64,000 bases of DNA from Leucobacter sp. L43 (lineage in GTDB: Bacteria > Actinomycetota > Actinomycetes > Actinomycetales > Microbacteriaceae): contig NZ_JAENJG010000002.1 of the NCBI RefSeq assembly GCF_016597785.1, positions 124,001 to 188,000 on the forward strand, read 5' to 3'. The notes under the pieces were generated by a model that saw only the letters and a program-made list of their open reading frames with translations, did not search any database and had not been told where the DNA came from. Positions 16,865-25,885 of this stretch are shown here, one piece after another. Positions within the stretch are counted from its first letter, which is position 1. Each line of letters opens with the position of its first letter. A program made the translations under genes and the position numbers.

Positions 16865-17623
16865 GTGTCCACCACCCACAGCTTCGAGCCCGCGGTGCCC
16901 GTGCACACCTATCAGCGCATCGTCGATCAGATCGAGCAGGCGATCATCTCCGGAGGCATCCCGGTGGGATCGCAGCTCGCGAGCGAGCGGGATCTCATGG
17001 TGCAGTTCGGCGTGAGCCGGCCGACCGTGCGCGAGGCGCTGCGCATTCTGCAGAGCATGGGGCTGATCGAGTCGCGCCCGGGCACCCGCGGCGGGCCCGT
17101 CGTGCTCGCGCCGTCGTCGAAAACCCTGTCTCGCTCGCTGCGCGCCCTCGTGGGCACCGATGCGCTCGACGTCTCAGCGCTCGTCGAGTACCGCGTCGTG
17201 CTCGAGGGCACCACGAGTCGCCTGGCTGCCGTGCGGCACGACGCCGAGCAGCTGGAGCGCATGCGCGCCGCGATCGAGCAGATGGAGCGCTACGCCGAGG
17301 CGAACTCGGACTCGTTCGCCGCCGCCGACATCGAGTTCCACGAGGCCATCTGGGAGGCCAGCGGCAACGAGGTGCTGCGCCTCACCGGTGAGGCGGTGTC
17401 CGGCGTGCTGCGCGCCATCATCCAGCGCGACGTCGAGAACGAGCACCACGACAACCGGTTGAAGCTCGAGTCCGCTGCGATCGACCGGAGCCTCTTCGCT
17501 GCGATCGAGCAGCGGGACGGCGCCCGCGCGAGCGGGATCGCGCGACGGGCGGTCGCCGATCGATTCGGGCTGCTCGTCGAGAGCGATCTGGATCGCCGCG
17601 CGCTCGCGGCCCTCGCGGAGTAG
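16865..17623 (+). CDS. GntR-family regulator with FCD effector domain
   Basis: 252-residue regulator. The N-terminal winged helix (about residues 10-78, with SERDLMVQFGVSRPTVREALRILQ) is a clear GntR domain. The C-terminal all-helical FCD domain (about 90-235) keeps DIEFHEAIWEASGNE. The His positions that usually bind metal in the second half of FCD domains seem to be Asp here (AIDRSLFAAI, AVADRF), so metal binding may be changed. The GTG start has RBS AGGAAG at 8-base spacing. It is divergent from the ABC importer and is the likely reader of the two TGGTAAG operators; the inducer should be a pathway acid. Confidence 0.88.
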   Translation: MSTTHSFEPAVPVHTYQRIVDQIEQAIISGGIPVGSQLASERDLMVQFGVSRPTVREALRILQSMGLIESRPGTRGGPVVLAPSSKTLSRSLRALVGTDALDVSALVEYRVVLEGTTSRLAAVRHDAEQLERMRAAIEQMERYAEANSDSFAAADIEFHEAIWEASGNEVLRLTGEAVSGVLRAIIQRDVENEHHDNRLKLESAAIDRSLFAAIEQRDGARASGIARRAVADRFGLLVESDLDRRALAALAE

Positions 17624-17642
17624 AGCGGGCCGCGGGACGGGA

Positions 17643-17698
17643 CGCCTCACGGGAGGCGCCCGCCCCGCCGAACCCGAGGCGCGCCGGGCGAACGCGCC
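17643..17698. terminator. Two GC-rich hairpins between convergent genes
   Basis: CGCCTC-ACGG-GAGGCG (17643-17658) and GGCGCG...CGCGCC (17678-17698) lie in the 87-base gap between the GntR and MFS stops. There is no U-run, so termination is only plausible. Confidence 0.4.
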
Positions 17699-17710
17699 GG
17701 CGCCACTCCC

Positions 17711-19000
17711 TCAGTGGGAGCGGCGGGCCGAGACGCACGCGAGCGCGAGGCTCATGGCTGCCGCGATGAGCGAGAAGACGACGACCGCCTGCGAGAGGCC
17801 GAACTGCTCGGCCATCGCACCGAGAGCGATGACCGGCACCGCGCTCCCGAGGTAGGTGACGGTGTACACCGCGCTGACGGTGGAGGCGTGCCGCAGCGGG
17901 TGCACTGCAGCCGTGGCCGCGGTGAACGCCGCCTGGAACGCGATGCCCTGCCCCACACCGGCGAGTGCGCTCGCGATGACGAGGAACCACACCGCTCCCA
18001 CTCCGCCGGCGGCGGCGATCCCGATGAGCGCCACGGCGAGCGCGCTGAGCCCGACCGGCAGTCGCCACGTGCCAGAGAGCGGGACCAGCTGCACGAGTGC
18101 TGACGAGGCGAGCGTGACCGCGGCGAGCACTCCGATGACGACGCGCGAATCCGTGCCGGCGATCGTTGCGAAATGCGAGGGCGCCAGGGAGAGGCAGAAG
18201 CCGAACACCATGAAGCTCAGGAACCCGGTCGCGGCCGCGATGCGGAACGCGCGGGCGGCAGCGGGATCGTTGCGCCCATTCGCCCCCGGCGCGTCGGGTC
18301 GCGGATCGGGCGCGTCGGCGAGTGCGATGCCCGCGAGTCGCGGGGTGCACTCGTCGTGGGGCGCGACGGCGATGATCACGGGGACGAGTGCGGCGAGTAC
18401 GACTGCGACGACCAGGTACGGCGTCTGCAGGGGCACGCCGACGAGAGAGAGCAGGCCGCCCGCCACGGGGCCGGCGGCGACGCCGCCTGAGGTCGCGAGC
18501 AGTGTCAGGCGCCCGACGAGGGCGGGGCGTCCGGGAAGCAGCACGCGCAGGGCACCGGAGCCGGTGCCCGTCGCGCACGCCACCGCGATGCCCTGCACGG
18601 CGCGGGCGACGCAGAACCAGCCGAGCGTCGGCGCGAAGGCAAGGGCCGCGGTGGCGAGCGCGGCGGCCGCGAGTGCCGCGATGAGCACGGTGCGGCGATT
18701 GACCCGGTCGGCGATGCGGCGGAACAGGGTCAGACCTACGATCAGCGAGAGCACGTAGCTCGAGAACGCGATCGAGATGCCGAGGGACCCGGTATTCAGC
18801 TGCGCCTCGAGCAGTGGGAACAGCGGCGTGCTGAGATTCGCGCTCACGAGCAGGGCGAAGAGCGCCAGCGAGGTGAGTGCGACGCGGGCCCGAGGGCGGT
18901 GCAGTGCAGGAGGAGCCGGGAAGTACGGGGCCTGGGTCGGGGGCGGGGCGCTCGGGGTGCTGAGCGGGGGTCTCGCGGTCGCTGATGCGGTCGCACGCAT
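17711..19000 (-). CDS. MFS transporter (12-helix, YnfM/AraJ-like exporter)
   Basis: 429-residue major facilitator protein with about 12 hydrophobic segments, a long Pro/Ala-rich cytoplasmic N-terminus of about 40 residues, and motif A as [17 protein letters not shown]. The [15 protein letters not shown] helix is typical of sugar-efflux and inner-membrane YnfM-type members. ATG 19000 has GAAGGAG 7 bases upstream and is preferred over an ATG 24 bases further out. It is divergent from an Lrp/AsnC regulator across 204 bases, so the regulator probably controls it. An amino acid or a related metabolite is a reasonable cargo guess because of that regulator, but the sequence does not prove it. Confidence 0.85.
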   Translation of the reverse strand: MRATASATARPPLSTPSAPPPTQAPYFPAPPALHRPRARVALTSLALFALLVSANLSTPLFPLLEAQLNTGSLGISIAFSSYVLSLIVGLTLFRRIADRVNRRTVLIAALAAAALATAALAFAPTLGWFCVARAVQGIAVACATGTGSGALRVLLPGRPALVGRLTLLATSGGVAAGPVAGGLLSLVGVPLQTPYLVVAVVLAALVPVIIAVAPHDECTPRLAGIALADAPDPRPDAPGANGRNDPAAARAFRIAAATGFLSFMVFGFCLSLAPSHFATIAGTDSRVVIGVLAAVTLASSALVQLVPLSGTWRLPVGLSALAVALIGIAAAGGVGAVWFLVIASALAGVGQGIAFQAAFTAATAAVHPLRHASTVSAVYTVTYLGSAVPVIALGAMAEQFGLSQAVVVFSLIAAAMSLALACVSARRSH

Positions 19001-19159
19001 GGCGGGCTCCTTCTTCGGGCGCAAGGGTGGCGCGTCCGGTGGTTCAGCCCACGGGGTGGTGCGGGCGTTGATCCGAGTGCGGCGGGGGTGTCCGCCTGCA
19101 CATGAATGAGTTCATCGTACCCCGTCGATCTGCGCAAGCGAGCTCTCGCTAATTGGGCG

Positions 19160-19172
19160 ATATGATCAATAT
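19160..19172. promoter_or_regulatory. AT-rich near-palindrome in the MFS/AsnC divergent region
   Basis: ATATGATCAATAT contains the perfect palindrome TGATCA and near-symmetric flanks, and overlaps a TATGAT -10-like hexamer. It is a candidate site for the Lrp-type protein encoded just downstream. Confidence 0.35.
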
Positions 19173-19204
19173 GTCACCGGTGAACCGATCAGAAAGTGGT
19201 CAAA

Positions 19205-19726
19205 ATGAGCGAACTTGACGCGACGGATCGGAGAATCCTCGTCCTGCTTGATCAGGATGCGCGGATGCCGACCGCGATGATCGCCTCGAAACTCGGCCTC
19301 GCGCGCGGCACCGTTCAAGCGCGGCTCGAGAAGCTGAAGGATGCTGGGGCGCTGCGCCTGCACAGTTCCCGCGTCACGCCAGCGGCTCTCGGGAGGCCGG
19401 TCGGCGCGAGCGTGCAGGTCGAACTCGACCAGCATCAGATCGGCGCCGCGGTCGAAGCGCTCGCGAACATCCCCGAGGTGCTGGAGTGCTTCGCGCCCGC
19501 CGGCAGCACAGATCTCCTGCTGCGGGTCGTCGCGCGGCATCCCGACGACCTGTACCGCGTCAGCGAGGAGATCCGTCTCTGCCCGGGCATCACCCGCACG
19601 TCGACGAGCCTGTTCCTGCGCGAGGTGATCCCTTACCGCGTCACGGGCCTGCTGGGTGAGCGCGCCCTGCGAGCCGGCGGCTCGGAGGGGCCGGCGCCCA
19701 CGAAGCGCCGACCCATCGGAGCATAG
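19205..19726 (+). CDS. Lrp/AsnC-family transcriptional regulator
   Basis: 173-residue regulator. The N-terminal helix-turn-helix begins at ELDATDRRILVLLDQDARMPTAMIA and the C-terminal RAM/ligand-binding domain includes TDLLLRVVARHPDDLYRVSEE and ends in a Ser/Arg-rich tail. Lrp-type proteins form octamers and answer to amino acids or small acids. ATG 19205 gives the canonical N-terminus; an in-frame GTG sits 9 bases upstream. It is divergent from an MFS exporter and immediately precedes a ligase-ketosynthase operon that has its own promoter, so it may control both sides. Confidence 0.88.
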   Translation: MSELDATDRRILVLLDQDARMPTAMIASKLGLARGTVQARLEKLKDAGALRLHSSRVTPAALGRPVGASVQVELDQHQIGAAVEALANIPEVLECFAPAGSTDLLLRVVARHPDDLYRVSEEIRLCPGITRTSTSLFLREVIPYRVTGLLGERALRAGGSEGPAPTKRRPIGA

Positions 19727-19729
19727 ACT
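19724..19729 (+). promoter_or_regulatory. -10 element of the ligase operon
   Basis: TAGACT overlaps the AsnC stop codon and lies exactly 7 bases before ATG 19736, predicting a leaderless transcript for the ligase-KS-ACAD operon. Confidence 0.45.
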
Positions 19730-19735
19730 GGGCGC

Positions 19736-21262
19736 ATGCCCATCACGTCGGCGATGCTGCGCATCGCGGAGCATCATCCCGAGCGCCTCGCGATCGCGGG
19801 CGACGGGCAGCTGCTCACGTACGGGGAGCTGGTCGAGCGCTCGCGTCGTACGGCAGCGGTCATCGACGCTCTGCAGAACGCACTCGGCGAGACGGGGACT
19901 CCGCCGTCGCCCGCGCCCGAGACCGGCGGCATCCCGATCAGCGCGATCAGCGTCGACTCGGCGTTCGCCGCGGCTCGATTCGTGGCGGCGCTCGCCGGGT
20001 ACCGCGCGGTGTCGGCGACGATCGATCCGCGCTGGCCGCTCGAGCACCGGGTCGGCGTGGTGCTCGCGACGGGCATCAGCGTGATCGTCTCCGACTCCGC
20101 GGACCTGGCGGCAGCGCTCGCGGCGCAGGGATGGGGCGGCACGATCCTGACCCTCGCAGCGTTCGAGGAGCGCGAGCGGGCCGTCGATCCGGCTCCGCCG
20201 CCCGAGGTGCGCGACGGGCGTGAAGCGTTCCTCCTCCTCTTCTCCTCGGGAACGACGAGCCGCCCGAAAGCGTTCCTCAAGACGAGGCAGCAGTACCGGG
20301 AGAACGTCGCGGTGTCGAGCGCGCACCTCGAACCGCTGCCAGGCGTCGCGACACTCGCCCCTGGCCCGGTCTCGTACAGCCTGACGCTCTACGCCGTCAT
20401 CGAGTGCCTCGCCACGGGCGGCAGCGTGCACGTCGCAGACGCGTTCGATCCCTTCGGCGTGGCGGCGCGCGTGCGCGACGAGGCCATCACCCGGGTGGTC
20501 GCCGTGCCTGCGGTGGTGCAGACGCTGACCGACGCCGCCCGACGCGAACCCGACGCGTTCGATCGGCTCGAGCTCGTCGTGACGGGTGGGGCGAACCTTC
20601 CGGCTGCGATTCGCGACGGGTTGGCCCGCGCGCTGCCGCAGACGCGCCTCATCAGCTACTACGGTGCCGCCGAGATCGGGTTCATCGGCGACAGTCGCGA
20701 CGGCGACGGCACCGCGATCACGATCTACCCCGGCATCGACGCGAGCGTGCGGGACGAGTCGGGTCGCGAGGTGCCGGAGGGGAGTGCCGGCACGCTCTGG
20801 ATCCGTGCCGCCGCCTGCTCCGACGGCTACCTCGCAGGCACGACCGATGACGTGCTCCGCGGCGCCGACGGGTGGGCGACCGTGCACGACCAGGCCCGAC
20901 TCGTCGCCGGCAGGCTGCATCTGCTCGGCCGCGCCGGCGACGTCGCGGTGACGGGCGGGCACAAGGTCTCGCTGCCCGAGGTCGATCGCGCCTTCGCGGC
21001 GGCGCCCTGCGTCGGGGCGGCGATCGCCGTGGCGCTCCCGCATGCGTCGCTCGGCAGCATCGTCGCTCTGGTCGTCGAGGCGAACGGCGAAGCGGTGCCG
21101 GATCGCGAGGCGCTCGCCGCCTGGGCCTCGGAGCGCCTGGCTCCGCAGTTCGTGCCTCGCCGCTGGTTCTCGCTGCCGCAGTTGCCCCGCACCGTGGGCG
21201 GCAAGGTGCGTCGCGGGGAGACGGCCGAGCGCATCGCCGACGGATCGGCGGTGCGCCTGTGA
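19736..21262 (+). CDS. AMP-forming acyl/aryl-acid ligase (ANL superfamily)
   Basis: 508-residue adenylate-forming enzyme that activates a carboxylic acid with ATP and loads it on CoA or a carrier thiol. Motif A3 is FSSGTTSRPKAF (about residue 168), motif A5 is YYGAAEIGFI, and the C-terminal catalytic Lys is residue 490 in GGKVRRGE. A hinge Asp/Arg region precedes VAVTGGHKVSLPEVDRAF. The length fits single-domain ligases without a fused carrier. Its stop overlaps the start of the ketosynthase gene (GTGA), so the two are translationally coupled. The substrate is unknown. No acyl-carrier protein or phosphopantetheinyl transferase is nearby. Confidence 0.85.
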   Translation: MPITSAMLRIAEHHPERLAIAGDGQLLTYGELVERSRRTAAVIDALQNALGETGTPPSPAPETGGIPISAISVDSAFAAARFVAALAGYRAVSATIDPRWPLEHRVGVVLATGISVIVSDSADLAAALAAQGWGGTILTLAAFEERERAVDPAPPPEVRDGREAFLLLFSSGTTSRPKAFLKTRQQYRENVAVSSAHLEPLPGVATLAPGPVSYSLTLYAVIECLATGGSVHVADAFDPFGVAARVRDEAITRVVAVPAVVQTLTDAARREPDAFDRLELVVTGGANLPAAIRDGLARALPQTRLISYYGAAEIGFIGDSRDGDGTAITIYPGIDASVRDESGREVPEGSAGTLWIRAAACSDGYLAGTTDDVLRGADGWATVHDQARLVAGRLHLLGRAGDVAVTGGHKVSLPEVDRAFAAAPCVGAAIAVALPHASLGSIVALVVEANGEAVPDREALAAWASERLAPQFVPRRWFSLPQLPRTVGGKVRRGETAERIADGSAVRL

Positions 21263-22623
21263 GCGCCGCCGCGCGGGGGCGCCGGGTCGTCGTCACGGGC
21301 ATGGGGGCGGTGACGCCGAGCGGGATCGGCGTCGGAGCGCTGTGGGACGCGGTGATGGGCGGGCGCAGTGCGATCCAGCGCTTGGACGGGCCGGAGTTAG
21401 ATGCGCTGCCGGTGCGCATCGGGGGCAGGATCGAGGGGTTCAGCGCTGAGGGTCTCGTACCGGCCGGACTCGTGCGTCGTCTCAGCCCCGTGCAGCTCTG
21501 GGCGATCGCCGCAGCCGACGAGGCGCTGCGGCATGCTGGAGTGATCGGGGGAGATGCTGCCGGTGCGCACGGCGAGGCGTTCTCGGCGGGCGAGGTGTTC
21601 TCCGACGACGCGGATCGCGTGGCGATCATCGCGGCGACCGGGTCCGGCCCCGTCGACGCCATGCAGGCCGCCACCCGGGCGCTCGACGCGCGCGGGCCCA
21701 GAGCGGTTCCCCTGGCGCTCGCCGTGTACGGGGCGCCCGACGCGGCCGCTGCGCTCCTCTCGCAACGGTACGGTGCGACGGGCCCCGCGCAGGGGGTGTC
21801 GGCGACCTGCGCGAGCGGGGCGATCGCGCTCGGCGAGGGGCTTCGACGCATCCGCCACGGGTATGCGGACGCGGTGCTGGTCGTCGGCATGGAGGACTGC
21901 CTGGGTCCGGTGAACCTCGCCTCGAACGCGAACCTGCGCGCGCTGGCCGCCGGTTTCGAAGACGCCCCGCAGCTGGCGAGCCGTCCCTTCGACCGCGCCC
22001 GCAACGGGTTCGTCATGTCGCAGGGGGCCGGCGCGATCCTGCTCGAATCGGCTGAGCGCGCCGCTTCGCGCGGTGCGACGCCGCTCGCCGAGCTCGCGGG
22101 CTTCGGGGCGTCGAGTGACGCCCACCACCCGACGGCCCCGCACCCGGAGGGGCGGGGAGCCGCACGCGCGGTCGCCGAGTGCCTCGACGACGCGGGCGTC
22201 GCGCCGGAGCAGGTCGATCACGTCAACGTGCACGGCACCGGCACCCCCGCGGGCGACGCCGCCGAACTCGCGGCTCTCGATCTGGCACTCGGAGCCCGTG
22301 CGCGAACGGTTCCGCTTTCGGCGACCAAGTCGACCACCGGCCACTTGCTCGGCGCTGCCGGTGTGGTCGAGGCGGTGATCTCGGTGCAGTCGCTGCGGGA
22401 GCAGCGCGTTCCCCCGACGCTCAACCTCACCGACCCCGAGTTCCCCGATTTCGATGTGGTGACGGGGCGGGCGCGGGCGGTCGAGCTCCGCACGGTGCTC
22501 TCGACCTCGTTCGGATTCGGCGGTCACAACGGGGCGATTCTGCTGCGCGAACCCGGGACCGACGCGAGCGAGAGCCATGCGCGCCCTGCAGCGCGCCGAG
22601 ACCGTACAGAGGAGATGCGATGA
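21259..22623 (+). CDS. Beta-ketoacyl synthase, FabF (KAS II)-like
   Basis: 454-residue condensing enzyme. The triad is intact: nucleophile Cys184 (VSATCASG), His325 (NVHGTGTPAGD) and His362 (TTGHLLGAAG). The N-terminal VVVTGMGAVTPSG and C-terminal SFGFGGHNGAI are standard for the decarboxylating Claisen KAS I/II group. It should extend an acyl chain with a malonyl thioester. It sits between a ligase and an ACAD-like gene with GTGA and ATGA overlaps, far from any fab cluster in this window, so it is probably dedicated to a special acid rather than bulk fatty-acid synthesis. The insertion with GEVFSDDADR near residue 110 distinguishes it from a housekeeping FabF. Confidence 0.88.
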   Translation: MSAAARGRRVVVTGMGAVTPSGIGVGALWDAVMGGRSAIQRLDGPELDALPVRIGGRIEGFSAEGLVPAGLVRRLSPVQLWAIAAADEALRHAGVIGGDAAGAHGEAFSAGEVFSDDADRVAIIAATGSGPVDAMQAATRALDARGPRAVPLALAVYGAPDAAAALLSQRYGATGPAQGVSATCASGAIALGEGLRRIRHGYADAVLVVGMEDCLGPVNLASNANLRALAAGFEDAPQLASRPFDRARNGFVMSQGAGAILLESAERAASRGATPLAELAGFGASSDAHHPTAPHPEGRGAARAVAECLDDAGVAPEQVDHVNVHGTGTPAGDAAELAALDLALGARARTVPLSATKSTTGHLLGAAGVVEAVISVQSLREQRVPPTLNLTDPEFPDFDVVTGRARAVELRTVLSTSFGFGGHNGAILLREPGTDASESHARPAARRDRTEEMR

Positions 22624-23801
22624 CCGATCGAGAACTCAGGCACGCCGAGCTTGCCGAGCGCTATCTGCCCGACGCACTGCTCGCACGGTTCCGCGAGCGC
22701 GCCGCCGTCGTCGACCGCGAGAACGGGTTCTTCGACGAAGACCTGGGCGACCTGCGCGAGCGCGGATACCTGCAGATCTTCGTGCCCGCGGAGTTCGGCG
22801 GGCCCGGCCTGTCGCTGCACGAGGTCTCGCGCCTGCAGCAGCGCCTCGCGGGTGCGGCGCCGGGCACCGCGCTCGGCATCAACATGCACCTCATGTGCAC
22901 GGGGGTGGCAGCGGCGATGCTCGCGCGCGGGGATCGCTCGCTCTCCCACGTCTTCGCAGAGGCTGCAGCCGGCGAGATCTTCGCGTTCGGCATCAGCGAG
23001 CCGGCGAATGACTGGGTGCTGCAGGGCTCGAACACGATCGCTGATCCGCAGCCCGACGGGAGCTACCGGTTGACCGGGACGAAGATCTTCACCTCCCTCT
23101 CGCCCGTGTGGACCCGGCTCATCACTCACGGGCTCGATGCGAGCGACCCCGGTGACCCGCAGCTCGTCTTCGGGTTCGTCGAGCGCACCTCGCCCGGGAT
23201 CACCGTGTCCGATTACTGGGACGTGCTCGGCATGCGCGCGTCGCAGAGTCGCTCGACGAGGCTCGAAGGCGCGGTTATGCGCGCCGATCGTGTCGCGCGC
23301 CGCATCGCGCCGGGGCGTACGCCCGACCTCCTGACGTTTGCGATCACGAGCAACTTCCAACTGCTCGTCGCCTCGGTCTACGCCGGCGTCGCGCGGCGCG
23401 CCCTCGACGTGGCGGCCGAGGCGCTGCACCGGCGCCGCTCCGCGTCACGAGACGCCCCGCTCGCCGACGTGCCGGAATGGCGCACACGGCTCGCCGATGC
23501 GTACCGCGACTTCCTCGCCGTGCCGGCACAACTCGACGCGTACACCCGCGACTTCGATGAGCTCGTCGACCACGGCGCCGGGTGGCCGCCCCGCCTCGTC
23601 GCGGCGCGGATCGCGGCGGGCGAAGCGGCGCGGCGGGCGGCCGAGACGGCGCTCGCGTGCTCCGGCGGGGCGGGCTTCGACAGCGGCAGCGAAGCGGGCA
23701 GGCTCTTGCGCGACGCGACGGCGGGGCTCTTCCACCCGCCGAGCACGGATGCCTCGCGGCCGATGTTCGCCGCCGCGCTGCTCGATCAGGCGTCGGCGTA
23801 A
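22620..23801 (+). CDS. Acyl-CoA dehydrogenase-fold flavoprotein
   Basis: 393-residue protein of the acyl-CoA dehydrogenase fold. N-terminal helices are followed by the beta-domain (FGISEPANDW, LTGTKIFTSLSPVWT, VLGMRASQSRSTRLEG) and a C-terminal helical domain. The usual catalytic Glu near the C-terminus (YEGTxE in medium-chain enzymes) is not there; the corresponding region reads RLLRDATAGLFHPPSTDASR. It could use another base, or be an oxygenase or desaturase relative rather than a true dehydrogenase. The start overlaps the ketosynthase stop (ATGA). It is the last gene of the operon; 152 non-coding bases follow. Confidence 0.8.
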   Translation: MTDRELRHAELAERYLPDALLARFRERAAVVDRENGFFDEDLGDLRERGYLQIFVPAEFGGPGLSLHEVSRLQQRLAGAAPGTALGINMHLMCTGVAAAMLARGDRSLSHVFAEAAAGEIFAFGISEPANDWVLQGSNTIADPQPDGSYRLTGTKIFTSLSPVWTRLITHGLDASDPGDPQLVFGFVERTSPGITVSDYWDVLGMRASQSRSTRLEGAVMRADRVARRIAPGRTPDLLTFAITSNFQLLVASVYAGVARRALDVAAEALHRRRSASRDAPLADVPEWRTRLADAYRDFLAVPAQLDAYTRDFDELVDHGAGWPPRLVAARIAAGEAARRAAETALACSGGAGFDSGSEAGRLLRDATAGLFHPPSTDASRPMFAAALLDQASA

Positions 23802-23953
23802 CCGCGCCGCCGTGCCGTACGACGTGCAGCCGGCGCATCGTCCGAGCGGAAGCAGGCGACCGGCGACTCCGTTGTCGGCGGTCTCGGGCCACCTTAGCCC
23901 GGCGTCTCGGCTTTGGGAAGCGGTGGACGAGGGACGTCTGAGAAGATGAACGC

Positions 23954-24424
23954 ATGAATCCGCACGACCCCTTGGCGCTCGAGCGCCAAGTCTGCTTCGC
24001 GCTCACCGTCGCCTCTCGTGGCATCGTCGCCGCCTACAAGCCGGTGCTCGATCCGATGGGCATCACGCATCCGCAGTATCTGGTGCTCCTCGCGCTCTGG
24101 GAGCACCGCACCCTCGATTTGCGCACGCTCGCCGAACTGCTGCATCAAGAGGCCTCCACCCTGTCGCCGCTGATCAAACGACTCGAGGCGCAGGGGCTCG
24201 CGCGACGTGAGCGGAGCTCGGCGGATGAACGGCGTCTCGAGATCACTCTCACGGAAGCGGGGGAGGCCCTGCGAGCGCACGCCGAGCAGGTGCCGGTGCG
24301 CATGGCGGAGCGGCTCGGCATGACACCGGCTGAGCTGGAGGAGCTGCACCGATCGATGCTGCGGCTCATCGACGCGAGCCAGATCTCGCTCGATGCGGGA
24401 GGCGATCCGACTCCGGCCGCCTGA
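23954..24424 (+). CDS. MarR-family regulator, OhrR-like
   Basis: 156-residue winged-helix repressor. The N-terminal LERQVCFALTVASRG with Cys14, the downstream YKPVLDPMGITHPQYLVLLALWE and a winged helix with TLSPLIKRLEAQGLARRERS match the OhrR subgroup, in which the N-terminal Cys is oxidised by organic hydroperoxides and the protein leaves DNA. No ohr peroxidase gene is next to it; the neighbours are an ACAD-like gene upstream and an M23 peptidase downstream. Its target may lie elsewhere or be itself. Confidence 0.87.
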   Translation: MNPHDPLALERQVCFALTVASRGIVAAYKPVLDPMGITHPQYLVLLALWEHRTLDLRTLAELLHQEASTLSPLIKRLEAQGLARRERSSADERRLEITLTEAGEALRAHAEQVPVRMAERLGMTPAELEELHRSMLRLIDASQISLDAGGDPTPAA

Positions 24425-24490
24425 GCGCATCGCGCCTCGAGATGCTACCGTTGCCGGAGAACTGCGTACATTGCACGATATGGGGGCAGG

Positions 24491-25861
24491 ATGCAGAAAC
24501 GGAAGACGAGCACGATGAGGCGTGTGCTCGGAGTGCTCGCCGCATGCGCGATCGGCGCCGGAGTGCTCGTCGGAGGCCAGCTCACTGCGCCCCCCGCTCA
24601 GGCCCTCGATCTTCCCACCTGGGACGATGTGCAGGAGGCGAAGCAGAACCAGTCGTCCGCCGCGAAGAAGGTCAAGGAGATCGAGTCGCTCATCGCCGAG
24701 GGCGAGAAAGAACTCGACCGACTGCGCAACCTGCATGCGACGACGATCGACGAATTGCATGCGGCAGAAGATGCGCTGGCCGTCGCCTCTGAGAAGGCGG
24801 CGAACCTCGAGGTGCAGGCGGAAGCGAGCCGCAAGGAGGCCGACGAGGCCGCCGACCGCGCCGGGGCGCTCGTCGCTCAGATGTACCGATCGGGCGGAGT
24901 GGACCGCAGCGTCGAGATGTTCCTCGACTCCGACGGCAGCACGGCAGACGCGCTGCTCGACCGCATGGCGTCGATGTCGAAGGCGACCGAGCGGAACACG
25001 ACGCTCTCGCAGGAGGCCGAGCAGGCCGCGAACACGGCCGATACCCTCGGCCAGCAGGCGGAGGCGGCCGCGCAGGAGCGCGAGCGGCTGCGCCAGGTGC
25101 AGCAGGAGAAGGAGCTGGCCGCTGCCGAAGCCGTCGCCGGGCAAGGCGAGAAGGTCAAGGAGCAGGAAGCGCAGCAGAAGACGCTGCAGACGCAGCTCGC
25201 GGCGCTGAAGGACACCACGACGAAGACCGTCGAGGGGTACGAGGAGCGCCTCCGCATCGAGGAGGAGCAGCGGCGAGCCGAGGCCGAGCGTCTGCGCAAG
25301 GAAGCTGAAGCGGCGCGGAAAGCCGCTGAGGAGGAGGCCGCCCGTCGTGCTGCGGAGGGCGGCGGCAACCCCGGCGGCGGCGGCGGAGCTCCGGCTCCCG
25401 GCGGCGGAGGCGGTGGCGGCGGCGGTGTCGCACCGCCGCCCCCCGGCGGCGGTGGCGGCGGATCGAACGGCTGGATGTACCCGACCGCCGGCTTCTACGT
25501 CTCGGAAGGGTTCCGGCCCCCGGGCCGACCCGATCACACGGGCATCGATCTCGCGACCGGCTGCGGCACCCCGATCTTCGCGGCTGCAGAGGGCACCGTC
25601 GCGATGACGTACTGGGACGGCGGCGGCGGCGGCAACATGGTCACCATCAATCACCCCAACGGATGGCAGACCCGGTACGCGCACATGATCGGATGGGCGG
25701 TCGTCGGTCAGGGCAGCTACGTGTCGGCCGGTCAGGTCGTCGGCTACGTCGGGAACACCGGCGCGAGCACCGGCTGCCACCTGCACTTCGAGATGCGGCC
25801 CAACCAGGACAACGGCTGGTACGACTTCGTGGATCCCGCCTGGTACATCGTCTTCCCCTGA
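24491..25861 (+). CDS. Secreted coiled-coil M23 metallopeptidase (EnvC/NlpD-type murein hydrolase)
   Basis: 456-residue secreted protein. The signal peptide (about residues 1-38) ends near PPAQALD. A long Glu/Ala/Lys-rich coiled coil spans about 45-290. A Gly/Pro-rich linker with runs of up to nine Gly follows, then the C-terminal LytM/M23 domain from about 330. Zinc ligands are His349 and Asp353 (HTGID) and His432 in HLHF (His430 and His432), with YAHM near 395. It should cleave, or activate cleavage of, peptidoglycan cross-bridges during growth or division, as the EnvC and RipA partner families do. It ends at a strong bidirectional terminator. Confidence 0.9.
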   Translation: MQKRKTSTMRRVLGVLAACAIGAGVLVGGQLTAPPAQALDLPTWDDVQEAKQNQSSAAKKVKEIESLIAEGEKELDRLRNLHATTIDELHAAEDALAVASEKAANLEVQAEASRKEADEAADRAGALVAQMYRSGGVDRSVEMFLDSDGSTADALLDRMASMSKATERNTTLSQEAEQAANTADTLGQQAEAAAQERERLRQVQQEKELAAAEAVAGQGEKVKEQEAQQKTLQTQLAALKDTTTKTVEGYEERLRIEEEQRRAEAERLRKEAEAARKAAEEEAARRAAEGGGNPGGGGGAPAPGGGGGGGGGVAPPPPGGGGGGSNGWMYPTAGFYVSEGFRPPGRPDHTGIDLATGCGTPIFAAAEGTVAMTYWDGGGGGNMVTINHPNGWQTRYAHMIGWAVVGQGSYVSAGQVVGYVGNTGASTGCHLHFEMRPNQDNGWYDFVDPAWYIVFP

Positions 25862-25885
25862 TCGGGGAGACGCGCAGGAGACGCG

